A stretch of 64,000 nucleotides of DNA. Source: an uncultured Erysipelotrichaceae bacterium (GTDB lineage Bacteria > Bacillota_I > Bacilli_A > Erysipelotrichales > Erysipelotrichaceae). The first letter of the stretch is position 1. Each line of letters starts with the position of its first letter. Below the pieces are notes generated by a model, which saw only the letters and a list, made by a program, of their open reading frames with translations, was not told where the DNA came from and ran no database searches. The stretch lies in NCBI GenBank assembly GCA_900315065.1, contig OMXQ01000002.1, positions 1 to 64,000 of the forward strand, given 5' to 3'. Shown piece after piece: positions 29,863-40,165 of the stretch. The position numbers and the translations under genes were made by a program.

Positions 29863-32358
29863 TTATTCGTCGAAGAGCGAAAGCTTCTCGACATCTTCAT
29901 GTATTACTTCTTCTTCGCCTTTTGGCTTATCAATGATTCTGCATTCTTCAATATTTTTGAGCGGTTCCCATCCCTTTACCAGAGGCAGAGCATTGGAGAA
30001 GCCGGTTTCTCTTGGCTTAAGCGGAATGTCACTGGCTTTGATTGTAACTTCTTCCGGATTATAGAAATGAAGTTCCTCACCCGGGAAAACTGCCTTTGCA
30101 TAGCAGAGGACTGCCGGATTGGATTTGATGCGCTTGCAGATGAGGTTTCCTTTGATCGGCCGTGCACCGGTGAAGATATCATCTTTCTTCACGCGCTTCA
30201 TGCCGCCGGCTTCACTCATAAACAGAACTGCAGGTGTTGTATCTTCTGCCACGCATGCCCATGCAAGCTTGTCCCCCTTGCCCAGGTTCATGGCCTTGAC
30301 ACCCTTTGACCTGACGCCGGTCACCGGAATTTCATCCAGCGGGAACTGGCAGGCAAAACCTTCCGCAGAAACGACAACGACAGACTGTCCCTGGTAAGCA
30401 GCGAAGGCATGGATGAGTTCATGTCCGGCCGGAATATTCATTGCCGGAACGACCTTGGAGTTTTTCACGACCTGCCACTGGTCAACCGGGGTCCGCTTGA
30501 TCTGGCCGGCATCAGAAATCGTAATGATCCAGGCATAGGTATTGAAGTCCTTGATCAGAATTGCATTGCGGATCTTGTCATCGCCGTCAATCCTGACTGC
30601 CTTGTTCAGATGCATGCCGATGTCTTTCCACCTGGCATCTTCAATCTGCCATACTGGTAAAGAAGCATAGTTGCCTTTGGAAGTAAACAGCAGCAATGTA
30701 TCAACTGTGTCACATTCAATCTGGCCGATCAGAACGTCCCCTTCCTTGAGGCCGGTATGATAGTCAGAAGAATTATAGGAACGCAGAGAACACCGCTTGA
30801 CATAGCCGTCTTTCGAGACGGTAACCATGACTCTTTCATTGGCAACCATCTGTGCCTTGTTGATGACAATATCAGCGGACTGATCCGTGATGAGCGTTCT
30901 TCTTTCGTCCCCATATTCTTTCTTCACTGCTCTTAATTCTTTGATGATGACAGAGCGGAGGACATTTTCATTTTCAATGATAGCTTTGGTTTCTTCAATC
31001 TGATTGACTAACTGGGCGAATTCTTCTCTCAGCATTGTAATATCCGTGTTGGACAGACGATACAGACGCATGGAAACGATGGCTTCTGCCTGTGGCTCAT
31101 CAAAGCCGAAAGCCTCCATCAGGTTCTTTTTGGAATCTGCCTTGTCTTTGGAAGCACGGATGATTCTGATGACTTCATCAAGAATGGAAACTGCCTTCAT
31201 GAGACCTTCAATGATATGGCATCTCGCTTCCATTTTGTCGAGTTCATACCTGGATCTTCTCAAGACAACGTCCTTGCGGAAGTTGATAAAGGCATCAAGC
31301 AATCCCAGAAGACCTACCTGTACAGGGGTCTTGTCAATGATTGCAACGTTGTTGTAGTTGTAGCTGATCTGCAGATCCGTATTCTTGTAGAAATAATTGA
31401 GAATGAGATTGGCATCGCTTTCCTTTTTGACATCTACGACAATGCGCATGCCGGTCCTGTCAGTTTCATCCCTGACATCCAGAATGCCGTCAATGTCACG
31501 GGAAAGACGGATTTCGTCCATCTTTTTAACCAGCTGTGACTTGATGACTTCATACGGAATTTCCGTAATGACAATCTGCCTGCATGTTCTGGTTTCTTCA
31601 ATGGATGCTTTGGCCCTGACAATGATTTTTCCTCTGCCGGTTGCGAAAGCTTCCTTAATGCCTTTGGTTCCCATGACAATGCCGCCGGTCGGGAAATCAG
31701 GACCCGGAATAATGTCCATGATGTCATCAAGTGAGCATTCCGGATTCTGCAGCCGGTAAATAGCAGCATCGACAACTTCATTCAGATTATGCGGCGGCAT
31801 ATTGGTTGCGTATCCTGCGGCAATACCGGTAGCACCATTGACCAGCATGACCGGGAAAGGCACCGGCAGTACCGTCGGTTCATTTTCCGTATCATCAAAG
31901 TTCGGTGCCATTTCGACCGTATTCTTATCCAGATCGTCTTCCATGACTTCCGTCACTTTGGCCAGTCTTGCCTCGGTATAACGCATGGCAGCAGCCGGGT
32001 CATCATCGATGGAACCGTTGTTGCCGTGGATATCAATCAGAGGCAGTCTGACTTTCCAGTTCTGGGACATACGGACCATGGCATCATAAACGGAAGTATC
32101 TCCATGCGGATGATAATTGCCGATGACCAGACCTACCGTCTTGGCACTTTTCCGATATGGATGATCATATGTATTGCCGTCATGATACATAGCATAGAGA
32201 ATTCTTCTCTGCACCGGTTTCAGACCGTCGCGTGCATCCGGCAAAGCACGTTCCTGAATAATGTACTTAGCATAGCGGCCGAAGCCCTGGGACATGATGT
32301 CTTCAAGGCGTTCGGGAACGTATCTTGTATGGTCTTCTATTTCTTTTTTTTTAGCCAT
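29863..32358 (-). CDS. parC: DNA topoisomerase IV subunit A
   Basis: The DNA-cleaving subunit that decatenates replicated chromosomes. 831 residues. The catalytic Tyr is in [10 protein letters not shown] near residue 126; the N-terminal winged helix has [18 protein letters not shown]. The quinolone-determining region reads [13 protein letters not shown]: Thr and Asp stand where Staphylococcus aureus GrlA has Ser80 and Glu84. Six beta-propeller repeats fill the C-terminus. The parE stop and parC start overlap by one base. Confidence 0.94.
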   Translation of the reverse strand: MAKKKEIEDHTRYVPERLEDIMSQGFGRYAKYIIQERALPDARDGLKPVQRRILYAMYHDGNTYDHPYRKSAKTVGLVIGNYHPHGDTSVYDAMVRMSQNWKVRLPLIDIHGNNGSIDDDPAAAMRYTEARLAKVTEVMEDDLDKNTVEMAPNFDDTENEPTVLPVPFPVMLVNGATGIAAGYATNMPPHNLNEVVDAAIYRLQNPECSLDDIMDIIPGPDFPTGGIVMGTKGIKEAFATGRGKIIVRAKASIEETRTCRQIVITEIPYEVIKSQLVKKMDEIRLSRDIDGILDVRDETDRTGMRIVVDVKKESDANLILNYFYKNTDLQISYNYNNVAIIDKTPVQVGLLGLLDAFINFRKDVVLRRSRYELDKMEARCHIIEGLMKAVSILDEVIRIIRASKDKADSKKNLMEAFGFDEPQAEAIVSMRLYRLSNTDITMLREEFAQLVNQIEETKAIIENENVLRSVIIKELRAVKKEYGDERRTLITDQSADIVINKAQMVANERVMVTVSKDGYVKRCSLRSYNSSDYHTGLKEGDVLIGQIECDTVDTLLLFTSKGNYASLPVWQIEDARWKDIGMHLNKAVRIDGDDKIRNAILIKDFNTYAWIITISDAGQIKRTPVDQWQVVKNSKVVPAMNIPAGHELIHAFAAYQGQSVVVVSAEGFACQFPLDEIPVTGVRSKGVKAMNLGKGDKLAWACVAEDTTPAVLFMSEAGGMKRVKKDDIFTGARPIKGNLICKRIKSNPAVLCYAKAVFPGEELHFYNPEEVTIKASDIPLKPRETGFSNALPLVKGWEPLKNIEECRIIDKPKGEEEVIHEDVEKLSLFDE

Positions 32359-34277
32359 CAGCCCTCCACCTTAAAGTTATCTTCCAATGTAAAGGAAATG
32401 TTGTCTTCAATCCATCTGCGGCGTAAATCAGCCTTGTCTCCCATCAATACAGAGACTCTTCTTTCTGCCGTCATGCCGTCTTCAATGCCGACTTTGATCA
32501 GAGTTCTATGGGCAGGGTCCATGGTCGTTTCCCATAACTGGGAAGCATTCATTTCACCAAGTCCCTTGTATCTCTGGATTTCCACTTTGCCCAGTTTATG
32601 ACGCAATGCGTCCAGTTCCTCATCGCTGTAGCAGTACTGGACATTTTTGCCTTTTGTCACTCTGTACAGCGGCGGCAGGGCAATATAAACCATGCCCTGT
32701 TCCAATAAAGGACGCATGTATCTGTAGAAGAAGGTAAGCAGAAGAATCTGAATATGCGAGCCGTCATCATCAGCATCGGTCATGATAATGATCTTGTTGT
32801 AGTTGGATTCCGTGTAGTCAAAGTCTGCGCCTACTCCGGCTCCAAGCGTATAGATCAATGTATTGAGTTCCTCGTTCTTTTCAACATCTGCCAGATTTGC
32901 TTTTTCGGTATTCAGTACTTTACCTCGAAGCGGAAGAATAGCCTGATAGACAGAATCTCTGCCCTGCTTGGCAGAGCCGCCGGCGGAATCACCTTCGACT
33001 AAGAACAATTCCTTGATGCGGCTGTCTTTGGTTCTGGCTGGCGCGAGTTTATCGGAAATGACTCTTTCGCCCTTGCCTGCTTTTTTGCCGCGTCTGGCTT
33101 CATCTCTGGCCTTGCGGGCAGCTTCTCTTGCCTGGCTTGCCTTCAGCATCTTTCTGACCAGCATGTCAGACTGATCTCTGTTTTCTTCCAGCCAGTAGGC
33201 AAGCTTGTCTGCGACCACTGCATCGACTGCCGGCTTGGCCTGCGGCGTGCCTAATTTGCCTTTGGTCTGGCCTTCAAACTGGAGGATTTCTTCCGGTACG
33301 GAAACAGAAAGAATCGTTGTCAGACCTTCACGCACATCTGAGCCTTCCAGGTTCTTGTCGCGGGCTTTGAGAATCCCGTATTTTCTTGCATAATCATTGA
33401 CTGCTTTGGTAAAAGCAGACTTGAAGCCGATTTCATGCGTGCCCCCGTCAATAGTTCTGACCAGATTAACAAAAGAATACGTATTTTCCTGATAATCATC
33501 AGTATATTGGAAAGCAGCATCCACATGAATACCCATGGCATCCCCGGAGAACTTTACCGGATTCATGAGCGGCGTTCTGTCTTCATTGATGTAATTGACA
33601 AAGGCAGTCATGCCGTCTTCATATAAGAAAGTCTCGGATTGTTCCTTCTTCGGCCGCTTGTCAGCAACGACTATGGAAATACCGGAAAGCAGGAAAGCTT
33701 CTTCCCTGGCTCTTTCCGCAACGATGTCATATTTGAAATCCACCGTCTGGAAAATCTTCGGATCCGGCTTGAAACGGATGGTAGAACCCGTCTTATTGGT
33801 TTTGCCAAGATGGATGAGCTTTGATACCTTTGAGCCCCCGTCTTTGAATTCCATTCTGACCAGCTGGCCGTCATGGGCAACTTCCACTGTCAACCACTCA
33901 CTCAATGCGTTGACTACCGAAGCGCCGACGCCATGCAGGCCGCCGGCTGTCTTATAGCCGCCCTGGCTGGTGAATTTGCCGCCGGCATGAAGAACCGTAA
34001 AAATAACTTCCAGTGTATTTTTCCCGGACGGGTGCATGCCGATCGGCATGCCTCTGCCTTCATCGGAAACCGTGCAGGAACCGTCAGCTTCCAGCGTAAT
34101 TTCAATTTTTTTACCATAGCCGTTGATTGCTTCATCAACCGCATTATCTACGATTTCCCAGATCAGATGATGGAGACCGTGGCTGTCGGTAGAGCCGATA
34201 TACATACCCGGTCTTTTCCGGACCGGTTCGAGTCCCTGCAGGATCTGAATTGAGCTGTCATCATATTTTTCTGCCAT
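32358..34277 (-). CDS. parE: DNA topoisomerase IV subunit B
   Basis: The ATPase subunit of topoisomerase IV. 639 residues. GHKL ATPase motifs: EIVDNAVDEAINGYG, VSDEGRGMPIGMH, GGLHGVGASVVNALS. The TOPRIM domain has LVEGDSAGGSAKQGRD and DADDDGSHI. Pairing with the adjacent parC and the short length favour ParE over GyrB. The start follows GGAG. Confidence 0.95.
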   Translation of the reverse strand: MAEKYDDSSIQILQGLEPVRKRPGMYIGSTDSHGLHHLIWEIVDNAVDEAINGYGKKIEITLEADGSCTVSDEGRGMPIGMHPSGKNTLEVIFTVLHAGGKFTSQGGYKTAGGLHGVGASVVNALSEWLTVEVAHDGQLVRMEFKDGGSKVSKLIHLGKTNKTGSTIRFKPDPKIFQTVDFKYDIVAERAREEAFLLSGISIVVADKRPKKEQSETFLYEDGMTAFVNYINEDRTPLMNPVKFSGDAMGIHVDAAFQYTDDYQENTYSFVNLVRTIDGGTHEIGFKSAFTKAVNDYARKYGILKARDKNLEGSDVREGLTTILSVSVPEEILQFEGQTKGKLGTPQAKPAVDAVVADKLAYWLEENRDQSDMLVRKMLKASQAREAARKARDEARRGKKAGKGERVISDKLAPARTKDSRIKELFLVEGDSAGGSAKQGRDSVYQAILPLRGKVLNTEKANLADVEKNEELNTLIYTLGAGVGADFDYTESNYNKIIIMTDADDDGSHIQILLLTFFYRYMRPLLEQGMVYIALPPLYRVTKGKNVQYCYSDEELDALRHKLGKVEIQRYKGLGEMNASQLWETTMDPAHRTLIKVGIEDGMTAERRVSVLMGDKADLRRRWIEDNISFTLEDNFKVEG

Positions 34278-34304
34278 TCAAAAACACTCCAAATCAACTT
34301 ATAG

Positions 34305-34313
34305 ATTATAGCA
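34305..34313 (-). promoter_or_regulatory. parE-parC extended -10 promoter
   Basis: TGCTATAAT on the minus strand (TATAAT at 34305-34310). A 12-bp palindrome AAAGCCGGCTTT lies just upstream at 34316-34327. Confidence 0.6.
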
Positions 34314-34426
34314 GAAAGCCGGCTTTTTTTCAGTCTGTCAGAGCGTCAGCTTTCTGCTGCTCACAAGGAATCACATTGTACTTTACGAACCTGTTAAGAA
34401 TCAAGCGTTTCTTTTGGATAAGACAA

Positions 34427-34435
34427 TGATAAAAT
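34427..34435 (+). promoter_or_regulatory. plsY extended -10 promoter
   Basis: TGATAAAAT on the plus strand with no convincing -35. The region 34314-34426 otherwise holds no gene that I can see. Confidence 0.5.
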
Positions 34436-34460
34436 AATGGAATATTAAGAGGTGGAATTT

Positions 34461-35117
34461 ATGGTCAGCACGTTGGAAATCGGAAAAGTATTACTGGTTT
34501 GTCTTTGTTCCTATCTGTTTGGTTCAATTCCCTGGGCTTTAGTCATCGGCCTGGTGTTTTATCATAAAGATATCAGAAAAGAAGGCAGCGGCAACTTAGG
34601 GGGAACCAATGCAGGCAGAGTACTGGGCAAGCCGGCCGGCGTCACAGTCATTCTGCTGGATGCCCTGAAGGCTTACATCTCCATGTGGATTTCGCATATG
34701 ATCCTGCCGGGGAGTGAAATCTATGCCGGCTTATTGTGCTGTGCAGGGCATTGTTTTCCTGTTTTTGCGCATTTCAAAGGCGGCAAGGCAGTCGCTACCA
34801 GCTATGGTTTCATGCTTGGCATTACAACCTTTACCACGCATCAGTGGTTCTGGAATTTCTTCTTCGCAATTCTGTGTTTCTTCCTTGTTCTGTATTTATT
34901 CAGAATGGTATCTCTGGCTTCCTGCACAGCTCTTGCTGCAGAAGCTCTCGTTTCTCTGATTCTCAGTGCAGCCGGAAAAGTTCCTTTCAGCGTTTCCCTT
35001 GCGTTAATCGTTCTGGCTTTGTTTGTGACCTATCGTCATAAGGCAAATATCGCCAGAATAAAGAACGGCACCGAAAGTCATATCAGATGGATGGGGAAGG
35101 AATTATGGGGGAAGTAA
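34461..35117 (+). CDS. plsY: Acyl-phosphate glycerol-3-phosphate acyltransferase
   Basis: Makes lysophosphatidic acid, the first step of phospholipid synthesis in most Bacillota. 218 residues with about five membrane helices. The signature loop is GSGNLGGTNAGRVLGKPAG near residue 40; a second conserved piece is CAGHCFPVFAHFKGGKAVATS. ATG 34461 is preferred to an in-frame GTG at 34452, which lies in the ribosome binding site AGAGGTGG. It overlaps the following esterase by 13 nt. Confidence 0.94.
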   Translation: MVSTLEIGKVLLVCLCSYLFGSIPWALVIGLVFYHKDIRKEGSGNLGGTNAGRVLGKPAGVTVILLDALKAYISMWISHMILPGSEIYAGLLCCAGHCFPVFAHFKGGKAVATSYGFMLGITTFTTHQWFWNFFFAILCFFLVLYLFRMVSLASCTALAAEALVSLILSAAGKVPFSVSLALIVLALFVTYRHKANIARIKNGTESHIRWMGKELWGK

Positions 35118-35899
35118 AGCAGTTTAAGCTTGCCATGCCCGGTTTTTCCCAGTCTCCGCGTAAAGTCTGGGTATATCTTCCGGATTCCTATCAGGATGAA
35201 AAATTAAAGAAATTTGATGTTCTGTATATGTTTGACGGCCACAATCTGTTCTTTGATGATGTCGCAACCTATGGCAAAAGCTGGGGTCTCAAAGCGTATC
35301 TTGATACGATGAAACTGGACCTGGTTGTCATCGGAGCGGATTGCAACCATACCGGCAACAATCGTCTTGGTGAATATTGTCCTTACAAGCCTGTCAATAC
35401 AGATGTAGAAGAAATCCCGTCCGTAAAGCCAAGAGGAAAAGAAACCGCAAAGTGGTACGTTGAAGTACTGAAACCCTATTGCGAGAAACATTTCCGCATC
35501 CGCAAAGACAGAGAACACGTCGGCATCGGCGGTTCTTCCATGGGCGGCCTGATGAGCGAATACATGATTTCTGAATACAACGATGTATTTGCCAAAGCTG
35601 CCTGCATCTCTCCTTCTACTTCCTTCAATTATGAGGAACTGCAGAAGCAGATCAGAAACACAAACTACCGCAGACACACCAGAATCTATATTGACCAGGG
35701 ATCCCAGGAAGTACATGGCAAGCGCAGATTCATCGATTCCATGGAAATGATGCTGGTATTGAATCACCTGTGGGTAGAAAAAGGCTGTCATACTTATCCG
35801 CACCTGACCCCGGGCGGTCATCATTCCGAAGCGGACTGGGAACAGATCATTCCGGTTTTCCTTCCCTTCCTGTATCCGGATCTTTACGAAAATTCATAA
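35105..35899 (+). CDS. Esterase D/Fes-type alpha/beta hydrolase
   Basis: A 264-residue cytoplasmic serine hydrolase of the esterase-D-like family. The nucleophile elbow is GIGGSSMGGLMS, near residue 143; VYLPDSYQDEKLKKFDVLYMFDGHN is typical of the N-terminus; the catalytic His is probably in PGGHHSEADWE. Substrate unknown. The start ATG 35105 follows GGAAGG inside the end of plsY, so it is translated with it. Confidence 0.85.
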   Translation: MGEVKQFKLAMPGFSQSPRKVWVYLPDSYQDEKLKKFDVLYMFDGHNLFFDDVATYGKSWGLKAYLDTMKLDLVVIGADCNHTGNNRLGEYCPYKPVNTDVEEIPSVKPRGKETAKWYVEVLKPYCEKHFRIRKDREHVGIGGSSMGGLMSEYMISEYNDVFAKAACISPSTSFNYEELQKQIRNTNYRRHTRIYIDQGSQEVHGKRRFIDSMEMMLVLNHLWVEKGCHTYPHLTPGGHHSEADWEQIIPVFLPFLYPDLYENS

Positions 35900-35901
35900 C
35901 T

Positions 35902-35932
35902 GCAGATGCAATAAAAAGGCATCTGCTTTTTT
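35902..35932 (+). terminator. Terminator of plsY-esterase
   Basis: Perfect 8-bp stem GCAGATGC (35902-35909) / GCATCTGC (35919-35926), then TTTTTTG. Confidence 0.85.
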
Positions 35933-35942
35933 GTGCAGTGCC

Positions 35943-36440
35943 TCACTCAGATAAATTCAGATACATGATGTGCATATCCTGGTAGGTGCCGTCTTTGATC
36001 CGGAAGCCTTTGGGAATGACGCCGATTTCCCGAAAGCCGCATCTTTTATATAAATGACGGGCATGGATATTGGAATCCACGACGCCATTGAACTGCATGT
36101 AGCGGAAGCCGTAAGCACGTGCTTTGGCAATGCTGTCAAGAACCAGCATTTGTCCGATGTGTTCTCCCCGGCAGTCTTTGTGGACAAGATACGTCGCATT
36201 GGCACCGGACGAACATCTGCCGATGATATTGGGATGCAGCATATAGAATCCTCTGACCTGATCCTTTTCGTTTACCGCAACGCAATTGTATGTAGTGTCT
36301 TTCAACATGGCAGAAAGCTGTTCTTCTTTCCAGGTTTCTTCAAAAGGAAAGGATCCCCCTTCTTCAACGACTTCATTCCAGATTTCCAATACTGCCGGAC
36401 AGTCCTTGTCTTTGTATGGTCTTAACGTGTATGTATTCAT
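35943..36440 (-). CDS. GNAT-family N-acetyltransferase
   Basis: A 165-residue acetyltransferase. Core features are YLVHKDCRGEHIGQMLVLDSI (acetyl-CoA loop) and HARHLYKRCGFREIGVIP. It resembles small-molecule or protein N-acetyltransferases with an N-terminal LRPYKDKDCPAVLEIWNE. It converges on the plsY-esterase unit; substrate unknown. Confidence 0.85.
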   Translation of the reverse strand: MNTYTLRPYKDKDCPAVLEIWNEVVEEGGSFPFEETWKEEQLSAMLKDTTYNCVAVNEKDQVRGFYMLHPNIIGRCSSGANATYLVHKDCRGEHIGQMLVLDSIAKARAYGFRYMQFNGVVDSNIHARHLYKRCGFREIGVIPKGFRIKDGTYQDMHIMYLNLSE

Positions 36441-36465
36441 GGCTTAAGTATAGCGCACCAGGCAG

Positions 36466-36491
36466 AGAAAAAGCAGGCAGAGCGCCTGCTT
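36466..36491 (-). terminator. Terminator of the first TetR gene
   Basis: AAGCAGGC / GCCTGCTT (36484-36491 and 36471-36478) with a 5-nt loop, then TTTCTC on the minus strand. Confidence 0.8.
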
Positions 36492-36499
36492 CCTTCTGA

Positions 36500-37057
36500 T
36501 CATTTTCTTTTTCTTGTCTTGGTAACCGCAAGAATTCTTTCAATGAGTTCTTCGAATTCATAGTCATCGATGTCTTCCTGGGCAGCTGAGATCGAAGCTT
36601 CGGCAACCAGTTTCAGGAAAGACTCGGATTCTTTATATCCATAGCGGCGGATGGTGTCCTTGTAGCGTCTGGTCAGATCAGCAACGAAGTCTTCATGTTT
36701 GTCGTCAATAAAGTTCCTGGCATTCTTGGAGCGGCTTCGCTTGGCAAGACCTTTGGTATAGATCTTGAAGAATTTTTCAATGGCATCATACATATGCATG
36801 AAGTCATTTTCGATGGAAACGCCGATATCCGGTGAGTTTTCTCTCTCAACCTGATCAAATGTATGATTCCAGTCATCCATAATGACGGCATTGATCAATT
36901 CTTCTTTGGAATTGAAATAATTGTACGTAGTACCAACGGCAATATTGCATTTCTCCGCAATCTTGAGCAATGACACAGCGTCATAGCCGCCGCTCATGAT
37001 CTGATTATGTGCCGTCAGAATAATCATGTCTCGGATTCCAGGAATAATTTTAGGCAT
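36500..37057 (-). CDS. TetR-family transcriptional regulator
   Basis: 185 residues. The helix-turn-helix is SLLKIAEKCNIAVGTTYNYFNSKEELI, the classic TetR DNA-binding segment, followed by an all-helical ligand domain. A close paralogue is at 57733-58284: both start MPKII-GIRD, share VGTTYNYFNSKE, and end with DDYEFE-LI-R-L-VT and a basic tail. It is divergent from the LOG-type gene at 37223, its first candidate target. Ligand unknown. Confidence 0.9.
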   Translation of the reverse strand: MPKIIPGIRDMIILTAHNQIMSGGYDAVSLLKIAEKCNIAVGTTYNYFNSKEELINAVIMDDWNHTFDQVERENSPDIGVSIENDFMHMYDAIEKFFKIYTKGLAKRSRSKNARNFIDDKHEDFVADLTRRYKDTIRRYGYKESESFLKLVAEASISAAQEDIDDYEFEELIERILAVTKTRKRK

Positions 37058-37222
37058 ATATTTCTCCTTTGGCCGACTGGTCTCTTTCCTTTTCTTTATG
37101 AATTATACAGCAAATTGCACAGATAGTATTTATTTTTAACCGGGAAATGTTTAATTCCTGCCAAAAAAGTGGAATAATATGTTAGAAAGTTCATCTAAAT
37201 ATATTTTAATTGGAGATCAGTT

Positions 37223-37768
37223 ATGAAAATTGCAGTATTCCTGGGAGCAGGCTTTGGAAACACTTCTTATTGGCGTCAATTCACAGAAGAAACCGGCACC
37301 TGGATCGGAAAAAACGGCCATACATTGATCTACGGAGGCTCAAAAACAGGCCTGATGGGAGTTCTGGCGGATGCGGTTCTGAAAGAAAAAGGCGAAGTGA
37401 TCGGAGTTGAAACACAGGACTTCATCCGGCTTGACGTGCAGCACCCTGCTTTAACAAAACTGATCATTGCCAAAGATATGGCAGAGCGCAAACAGATCAT
37501 GATTGAAAATGCGGATGCATATATTGCCGTGCCGGGCGGCTTTGGCACTTTGGATGAAATTACGGAAGCATTGAACGAAACCAAGCTGCATGGCGGCAGG
37601 AAACCTGTGATTTTCTTAAATGGTCAGGGTTATTATGATGCGCTTGCCGGTTTCTTTGTTCATATGGAAGAATGCGGCTTTATTCCTGCCGCATGGAAAG
37701 AGTTTGTTCATTTTGTTTCCGATGTTTCCCAATTGGATTCTGTACTAAAGAGAAAAGATCGTTTGTGA
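37223..37768 (+). CDS. LOG-family nucleotide 5'-monophosphate nucleosidase
   Basis: 181 residues. The family (TIGR00730/LOG) removes the base from nucleoside monophosphates, including cytokinin nucleotides in plants. The signature PGGFGTLDEITEAL is near residue 98, with GGSKTGLMGVLADAVL at the nucleotide site and the Arg-Lys pair in DMAERKQIM. Some bacterial members are misannotated as lysine decarboxylases. GGAG precedes ATG 37223. It is divergent from the TetR gene. Confidence 0.9.
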   Translation: MKIAVFLGAGFGNTSYWRQFTEETGTWIGKNGHTLIYGGSKTGLMGVLADAVLKEKGEVIGVETQDFIRLDVQHPALTKLIIAKDMAERKQIMIENADAYIAVPGGFGTLDEITEALNETKLHGGRKPVIFLNGQGYYDALAGFFVHMEECGFIPAAWKEFVHFVSDVSQLDSVLKRKDRL

Positions 37769-37807
37769 TATTTTTTACATTTTTTGTCACGTGCAGAATC
37801 GGGAAAA

Positions 37808-39325
<1,518 letters not shown>

Positions 39326-39331
39326 CCGTAT

Positions 39332-39367
39332 AAAAAAGTCAGGACATTTGATTCCTGGCTTTTTTTG
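39332..39367. terminator. Bidirectional terminator between GH1 and vWA genes
   Basis: AAAAAAGTCAGGA (39332-39343 region) pairs with TCCTGGCTTTTTT (39353-39365); A- and T-runs flank both sides, so it can stop both converging transcripts. Confidence 0.85.
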
Positions 39368-39374
39368 TTCCGGA

Positions 39375-40055
39375 TCAGTTTCTGCCTCGTTTTGCAAAAT
39401 CATTGCGCAGTTTCTTATCCCATTTTCTCCTGGTGAGATTTTCACGCATAGCTTCAGGACCTGGAGCCTGCATAGCTTCGCATACGGCATTCGTAATGCC
39501 TTCATAGACATTGGCGCAGCCGATGGAATCCTGGACATAATTCACGGCTCTTTCCCGGCTGATGCCTACCCTTTCGGCTTCTTCGGCTGCATCAATATTG
39601 GCACCGATGAAAAGAAATTCCCATTTGTATTTTTCCTGATATTTTGAGATCAGCCGGTGCACGTCTTCATAAGAATATTCTTTTGAAGCATTTTCCATAC
39701 CGTCGGTTGTAATGACAAAGATCGTCTTGGCCGGAACTTCATCCGGATCCATGCGTGAATGTATCTTTGCGATATGATTGACAGCTCCTCCGACTGCATC
39801 CAGCAGAGCTGTACAGCCGCATACGTAATATTCCTTTTCCGTAAGTACAGGTACTTTGTTCAGTGGAATGCGCTCATGCAGAACCTCCGCCTGATCAGAG
39901 AAGAGAATCGTTGAGACATAGGCTTTTTTCTTTGTCTTCTTTTCCTTCTTCACCATGGCATTGAAGCCGCCGATCGTATCCTTTTCCAATCCTGACATTG
40001 AGCCGGAGCGATCAAGAATGTAGACGATTTCGGTTGTGCCTGTTTCTGTTTTCAT
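39375..40055 (-). CDS. von Willebrand A domain protein, TerY-like
   Basis: 226 residues, essentially one vWA domain. The metal-ion-dependent adhesion site is complete: DRSGS near residue 15, the Thr in CTALLDAVGG, and the Asp in TTDGMENAS. This type resembles TerY/YegL proteins linked to tellurite and stress responses. ATG 40053-40055 has AAGGAGG upstream; a longer frame start is rejected. No ter genes are in the window, but a macro-domain protein lies 2.7 kb upstream. Function not established. Confidence 0.85.
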   Translation of the reverse strand: MKTETGTTEIVYILDRSGSMSGLEKDTIGGFNAMVKKEKKTKKKAYVSTILFSDQAEVLHERIPLNKVPVLTEKEYYVCGCTALLDAVGGAVNHIAKIHSRMDPDEVPAKTIFVITTDGMENASKEYSYEDVHRLISKYQEKYKWEFLFIGANIDAAEEAERVGISRERAVNYVQDSIGCANVYEGITNAVCEAMQAPGPEAMRENLTRRKWDKKLRNDFAKRGRN

Positions 40056-40101
40056 AGGTTGTATCCTCCTTGTTTTACAAGAAAAGAATACGCGCAAAGC
40101 C

Positions 40102-40135
40102 AGAAGAAAAGGTCACCCCGCAGGCGACCTTCTGC
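40102..40135 (-). terminator. Terminator of the sensor GGDEF-EAL gene
   Basis: AAGGTC (40126-40131 on the minus strand) pairs with GACCTT (40109-40114), followed by TTCTTC. Confidence 0.65.
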
Positions 40136-40165
40136 AATAATCTGATTTATTTGTGTCTAAGAAGA

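Noticed and set aside
34316-34327. Plus-strand terminator at AAAGCCGGCTTT with T-run
   Set aside because: No plus-strand gene lies upstream to be terminated; it probably belongs to the parE promoter region.
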